A stretch of DNA of 8,536 bases. Source: an uncultured cyanobacterium. Its GTDB lineage: Bacteria; Cyanobacteriota; Cyanobacteriia; CACIAM-69d. Within the stretch, counting starts at the first letter, position 1. Each line of letters begins with the position of its first letter. The notes beneath the pieces are model-generated. The model worked only from the letters and a program-made list of their open reading frames with translations, was not told where the DNA came from and did not search any database. Positions 6,237 through 8,536 of this stretch are shown here, one piece after another. The translations under genes and the position numbers were made by a program. The DNA lies in NCBI GenBank assembly GCA_937894105.1, contig CALCTI010000321.1:1-8536 (forward strand), in the 5' to 3' direction.

Positions 6237-7267
6237 CGACGGCTGAAATCTCGCAGTTTCATTAACGTCACTTCCCATACGAGGCGTGGCTGCACATAGC
6301 CTCGCAGTTGCTGTCGCGCTTGTTCAAATAAATGCATTGGACTTAAATGCATGGGACTGGCGGTAGACTCTCCAGTGCCGATCGCCCCACCGCCGGTTGT
6401 TGCGATCGCCGACCAATAGCGATGCTGCAGGTAGGTCACCAGCCAAATTTGCCCATCCGTGGTCAACTCCTTGGTGATGTGCTTGGCCAACGTCAACGCT
6501 TCCACCGTGTTCGTCACTGGGAGTTCTAACGCCGATCGCAACTCCTCCGACAGCCCCTGTAAATTCTCCCAGTGGGCGATCGCCGCGCCGGGGCTCCCCT
6601 GGGCCAACGCCAGCACCTGGGGCTGATTTACCACCTCATCGTGTCCCCCCTGGCGTAACACCGTTTTTACCTCCGGCAACGACAGCCGCCGGAAGGGAAT
6701 CCGGGCGCACCGGGACACCAGGGTGGGCAACAGGGCATCGGCACTGGGCGCGAGCAAAATAATCGTCGCCTGCCCCGGTTCCTCCAGGGTTTTCAAGAGT
6801 CCATTGGCTGCCCCCTCCGCCATGGTTTCCGCCGATTCCAGCACCACCAGCGATCGCCCCGCCTCCAACGGCTGACGACCTAAAAACTGCCCAATTTGCC
6901 GCACCTGTTCCAAACGAATTTGGGGCGCTGCCCGAGTTTTAATGCCTGCCTCCGCCGCTTGGCTAACGGGAATCAGCTTGCCCTTGTCCGTATAGGTGGG
7001 CTCCACCCAAAGCAAATCGGGATGGTTGCCCTCCTGGATGCGCTTGATCAGTCGCGGGGAGGGGCTGGAACTGCCGGGGGGTGAGAATAGCAGCTGGGCA
7101 AAACATCGCGCCGCTAGCCCGCGCCCCACCCCATCGGGACCGGCAAACAAATAGGCCGGAGCCACATGGTCCCGCGCGATCGCCCGCTCTAAAAGCACCA
7201 CCCCCTGGTTCTGCCCCAACAGGGAAGCAAACCACGGCGAAGGGGCAATCGCTGCTGCCTCTCCCAC
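6233..7267 (-). CDS. holB: DNA polymerase III delta' subunit (clamp loader)
   Basis: A 344-residue AAA+ clamp-loader subunit that helps open and load the sliding beta clamp at replication forks. Landmarks: AYLFAGPDGVGRG (38-50), the degenerate Walker A in which Arg49 replaces the Lys of an active P-loop, as expected for a delta' that does not hydrolyse ATP; GNHPDLLWVEP; AANGLLKTLEEPG (154-166); and VSRCARIPF (184-192) with the SRC arginine finger. The four-Cys zinc module of E. coli delta' is absent between the P-loop and NHPDLL. The start is GTG 7267, overlapping the tmk stop as TAGTG, with GGGGAGG 7 bases upstream. An in-frame GTG at 7300 would add 11 residues but lacks such a site. Near the C-terminus SPMHL is tandemly repeated (304-313) through a 15-base duplication. 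dnaX is the main relative with which it could be confused, but the P-loop and size fit holB. Confidence 0.92.
   Translation of the reverse strand: MGEAAAIAPSPWFASLLGQNQGVVLLERAIARDHVAPAYLFAGPDGVGRGLAARCFAQLLFSPPGSSSPSPRLIKRIQEGNHPDLLWVEPTYTDKGKLIPVSQAAEAGIKTRAAPQIRLEQVRQIGQFLGRQPLEAGRSLVVLESAETMAEGAANGLLKTLEEPGQATIILLAPSADALLPTLVSRCARIPFRRLSLPEVKTVLRQGGHDEVVNQPQVLALAQGSPGAAIAHWENLQGLSEELRSALELPVTNTVEALTLAKHITKELTTDGQIWLVTYLQHRYWSAIATTGGGAIGTGESTASPMHLSPMHLFEQARQQLRGYVQPRLVWEVTLMKLRDFSRR
6330..6359 (-). repeat. 15-base in-frame tandem duplication in holB
   Basis: On the plus strand AAATGCATTGGACTT (6330-6344) is followed directly by AAATGCATGGGACTG (6345-6359), matching at 13 of 15 positions. 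It encodes SPMHL twice in the C-terminal domain of delta'. The two mismatches suggest it is not brand new. Confidence 0.85.
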
Positions 7268-7986
7268 TAACTCGCCTCCCCTAACTCCTCTGTTAGCCAC
7301 TGCTTTAAGCGCGGCTCCAAAATCTTATTCACCACCCTAAACAAAGACTCCGGCTCCAAAGCGGCATCTATCCGAATAATTCGCTCGGGATAGCGCGCTG
7401 CCAATGCCTGAAATCCCTGACGAGTGCGCTGCTGAAATTCTAGCCCTGCTGCCTCCAGGCGATCGCCCGCCCCCGCCCGAGCCTGCCGCCGAGTGGCCGC
7501 CGCTTCCGGAGCCATATCAAACCACAGGGTTAAATCTGGGCGTAGTCCCTGGGTGGCCATCATCACTGACTGATCCACCAAATCCATATCCAACCCGCGC
7601 CCAAAGCCCTGGTAAGCCACCGTCGAGTCAGTGTAACGATCACACAAAACCCATCGACCCTTCGCCAGTGCCGGTCCAATCACCTGGGCAATATGTTGCG
7701 CCCGGTCTGCTGCATACAGCAATAATTCGGCGCGATCGTCCAACCCTTCGTCATCAACCTGCAACAGCACAGATCTCAGGTGATGCCCAATCACAGTGCC
7801 CCCCGGTTCTCGCGTTACCACCAGCGATCGCGCCCAGCCCGTATCCGTCAGCCAACTGCGCACCCACTGTAACTGGGTCGTTTTGCCAGCCCCATCAATC
7901 CCTTCAAACGTAATTAATCGTCCCTGCAATCGTCCCTGCACACCCAGTCTCCCCATAACCACATAATCACTCCAAATCTTAGCCAT
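7267..7986 (-). CDS. tmk: Thymidylate kinase
   Basis: Phosphorylates dTMP to dTDP with ATP, the last dedicated step of dTTP supply. Numbering from ATG 7986 (239 residues): P-loop GIDGAGKT (29-36), REPGGT (59-64), the DRY segment DRYTDS (116-121), and an Arg-rich lid RRQARAGAGDRLE (166-178). The P-loop has no basic residue between its glycines and the lid carries the arginines, which fits the bacterial type II enzyme. The start is uncertain. ATG 7986 leaves an N-terminus longer than usual before FEG. ATG 7956 (residue 11), or GTG 7941 with GGGAGA just upstream, would give a more typical length. Part of the excess is a perfect 12-base tandem duplication. It is followed by holB through a TAGTG overlap, and the tmk-holB order is common in bacteria. 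A good promoter lies just upstream. Confidence 0.95.
   Translation of the reverse strand: MAKIWSDYVVMGRLGVQGRLQGRLITFEGIDGAGKTTQLQWVRSWLTDTGWARSLVVTREPGGTVIGHHLRSVLLQVDDEGLDDRAELLLYAADRAQHIAQVIGPALAKGRWVLCDRYTDSTVAYQGFGRGLDMDLVDQSVMMATQGLRPDLTLWFDMAPEAAATRRQARAGAGDRLEAAGLEFQQRTRQGFQALAARYPERIIRIDAALEPESLFRVVNKILEPRLKQWLTEELGEAS
7275..7281 (-). promoter_or_regulatory. Shine-Dalgarno that decides the holB start
   Basis: Read on the minus strand, GGGGAGG (7281 down to 7275) lies 7 bases before GTG 7267, inside the last codons of tmk. This is an ideal distance and supports the TAGTG stop-start overlap rather than the GTG 33 bases upstream at 7300. Confidence 0.75.
7917..7940 (-). repeat. Perfect 12-base tandem duplication at the tmk N-terminus
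   Basis: ATCGTCCCTGCA occurs twice head-to-tail on the plus strand (7917-7928 and 7929-7940). On the coding strand it gives QGRL repeated (QGRLQGRL) directly before the ITFEG strand that leads into the P-loop. It is in frame and without mismatches, so probably recent. Confidence 0.92.
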
Positions 7987-8012
7987 CCCACCATCGCCTA
8001 AACGACTTGGGT

Positions 8013-8042
8013 ATCATAGAGGGGAATTTTTTAGCGTCTCAA
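8013..8042 (-). promoter_or_regulatory. Sigma-70-type promoter for tmk-holB
   Basis: On the minus strand TTGAGA (8042-8037) and TATGAT (8018-8013) are separated by 18 bases. Each hexamer matches the consensus at 5 of 6 positions. Transcription would start near 8006, giving a leader of about 20 bases before ATG 7986. The promoter sits in the 70-base divergent spacer between tmk and the small unknown gene. Confidence 0.55.
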
Positions 8043-8048
8043 TTTCCC
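8022..8048. other. Inverted repeat overlapping the tmk promoter
   Basis: GGGAA (8022-8026) pairs with TTCCC (8044-8048), and the stem can continue through TT/AA with one bulged T. The arms flank the -35 region of the predicted tmk promoter and lie upstream of the divergent small gene. It could be an operator or chance; nothing identifies a regulator. Confidence 0.25.
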
Positions 8049-8056
8049 TCGTCACT

Positions 8057-8404
8057 ATGGCTCGCTATACCTGTACCTTCGCGATTCCCTGTTCCCAGGA
8101 GCAAATTACGCAATGGCTACCCCAAATTCTACAGGTCTGTAATTTGGCGATCGTCCATAGCGGGGCAGATTATATTTTGGCAAAGGAAAACCCCGGCCAG
8201 GTGGGCTTTACAGAGCTGGTCAGCGTAGAAGTCTTGGTAGAAGAGCAAGGGTTAGATGCAGATAATATCAATCTGAACTTTATTGTTCGTAACGAAGAAC
8301 TGCCCCTAAAAGCTAATAATCACTGTCGCCACATGTCGGAACAAATTAGCCAGGCGGTGCAGTCCCACAAAGAAATTGAAACCCTAAGCTATGTAACAGG
8401 GTGA
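8057..8404 (+). CDS. Small conserved protein of unknown function
   Basis: A 115-residue soluble protein. I cannot name a family. The style (MARYTCTFAIP, NPGQVGFTELVSVEVLV, NFIVRNEELPLKANNHCRHM) resembles uncharacterised proteins I associate with cyanobacteria, but this is from memory. There is no signal peptide or membrane segment. The pattern suggests an alpha/beta fold: a first strand, a helix at about 13-29, strands near 31-42, 52-62 and 70-79, then a helix at about 89-104. Cys at 6, 12, 28 and 90 show no metal-site spacing. ATG 8057 has no clear Shine-Dalgarno sequence. One HIP1-like GCGATCG is in the gene and a full HIP1 lies 14 bases after the stop. It is divergent from tmk with 70 bases between the starts. 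The frame is complete with good coding character, so I treat it as real. Confidence 0.75.
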   Translation: MARYTCTFAIPCSQEQITQWLPQILQVCNLAIVHSGADYILAKENPGQVGFTELVSVEVLVEEQGLDADNINLNFIVRNEELPLKANNHCRHMSEQISQAVQSHKEIETLSYVTG

Positions 8405-8442
8405 GCGTAATGGGCGGGCGATCGCTTGCCTTTGGTCTTTTT

Positions 8443-8484
8443 CCCTTGAGTCTTGCCCTTGAGTGATTTAGTAATGGGAAGGGC
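8443..8484. repeat. Short direct and inverted repeats after the small gene
   Basis: CCCTTGAGT occurs at 8443-8451 and 8456-8464 (13-base period). GCCCTT (8455-8460) can pair with AAGGGC (8479-8484) around an 18-base loop. No T-tract follows, so this is not a clear terminator. The rest of 8405-8536 shows no open frame of note. Confidence 0.4.
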
Positions 8485-8536
8485 GTTGTTGCATAGATAG
8501 GGGTTACGGAGGGGGTATGGGCTAGGTTTAAGTATC

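Larger units (their letters stand above)
355..8425. repeat. Set of 20 HIP1 octamers (GCGATCGC)
   Basis: GCGATCGC starts at 355, 661, 1099, 1654, 2376, 3554, 3667, 4419, 4941, 5119, 5236, 5498, 5879, 6402, 6576, 6850, 7176, 7459, 7824 and 8418. Nineteen are inside genes, and one is just after the small unknown gene. This density, about one per 430 bases, is the classic cyanobacterial signature. The sites are sparse between 1662 and 3553, where only one occurs. Confidence 0.95.

Noticed and set aside
7404..7913. Long open frame on the plus strand (169 codons) inside tmk
   Set aside because: It is antisense to a clear thymidylate kinase, Pro-rich and low in complexity, as expected from the complement of a GC-rich gene.

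Overview
The window is chromosomal DNA from a cyanobacterium. The octamer GCGATCGC (HIP1), which is hugely over-represented in most cyanobacterial genomes, occurs 20 times in 8.5 kb. The holB, siderophore-uptake and TldD/TldE proteins also read like cyanobacterial family members. The genus cannot be fixed from the sequence. Composition is mixed: tldD to tmk is fairly GC-rich, while the lipoprotein gene at 2182-3162 and its leader are clearly AT-richer.

Layout. (1) 1-1889 (+): C-terminal part of a TonB-dependent siderophore-type outer-membrane receptor, cut off by the window start. (2) 1890-2181: a 292-base spacer with a weak Fur-box-like dyad, a strong intrinsic terminator and three tandem 12-13-base repeats. 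(3) 2182-3162 (+): a FecB/FepB-type periplasmic binding lipoprotein. With the receptor it forms part of an iron(III)-siderophore import route: the receptor carries the chelate across the outer membrane and the lipoprotein hands it to an ABC permease not seen here. (4) 3163-3420: a spacer with degenerate cyanobacterial C-rich/G-rich hairpin repeats and a 7-2-7 dyad. (5) 3421-6230 (+): tldD and its partner pmbA/tldE, joined by an ATGA overlap, encoding a heterodimeric peptidase. (6) 7986-6233 (-): tmk and holB, a replication/nucleotide operon (thymidylate kinase and DNA polymerase III delta' subunit) joined by a TAGTG junction and preceded by a recognisable promoter. It converges on pmbA with only 2 bases between stop codons. 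(7) 8057-8404 (+): a small protein of unknown function, divergent from tmk. (8) 8405-8536: no gene seen, short repeats only.

Three start sites are refined. The lipoprotein should start at 2182, because the upstream extension runs through a terminator and repeats. holB should start at GTG 7267, because it has an ideal ribosome binding site there. tldD probably starts at ATG 3421.

I see no clearly new multi-gene system. The points most worth a second look are the leader of the lipoprotein gene, the shared stop-codon palindrome between pmbA and holB, short in-frame tandem duplications in tmk and holB, and the unknown small gene.
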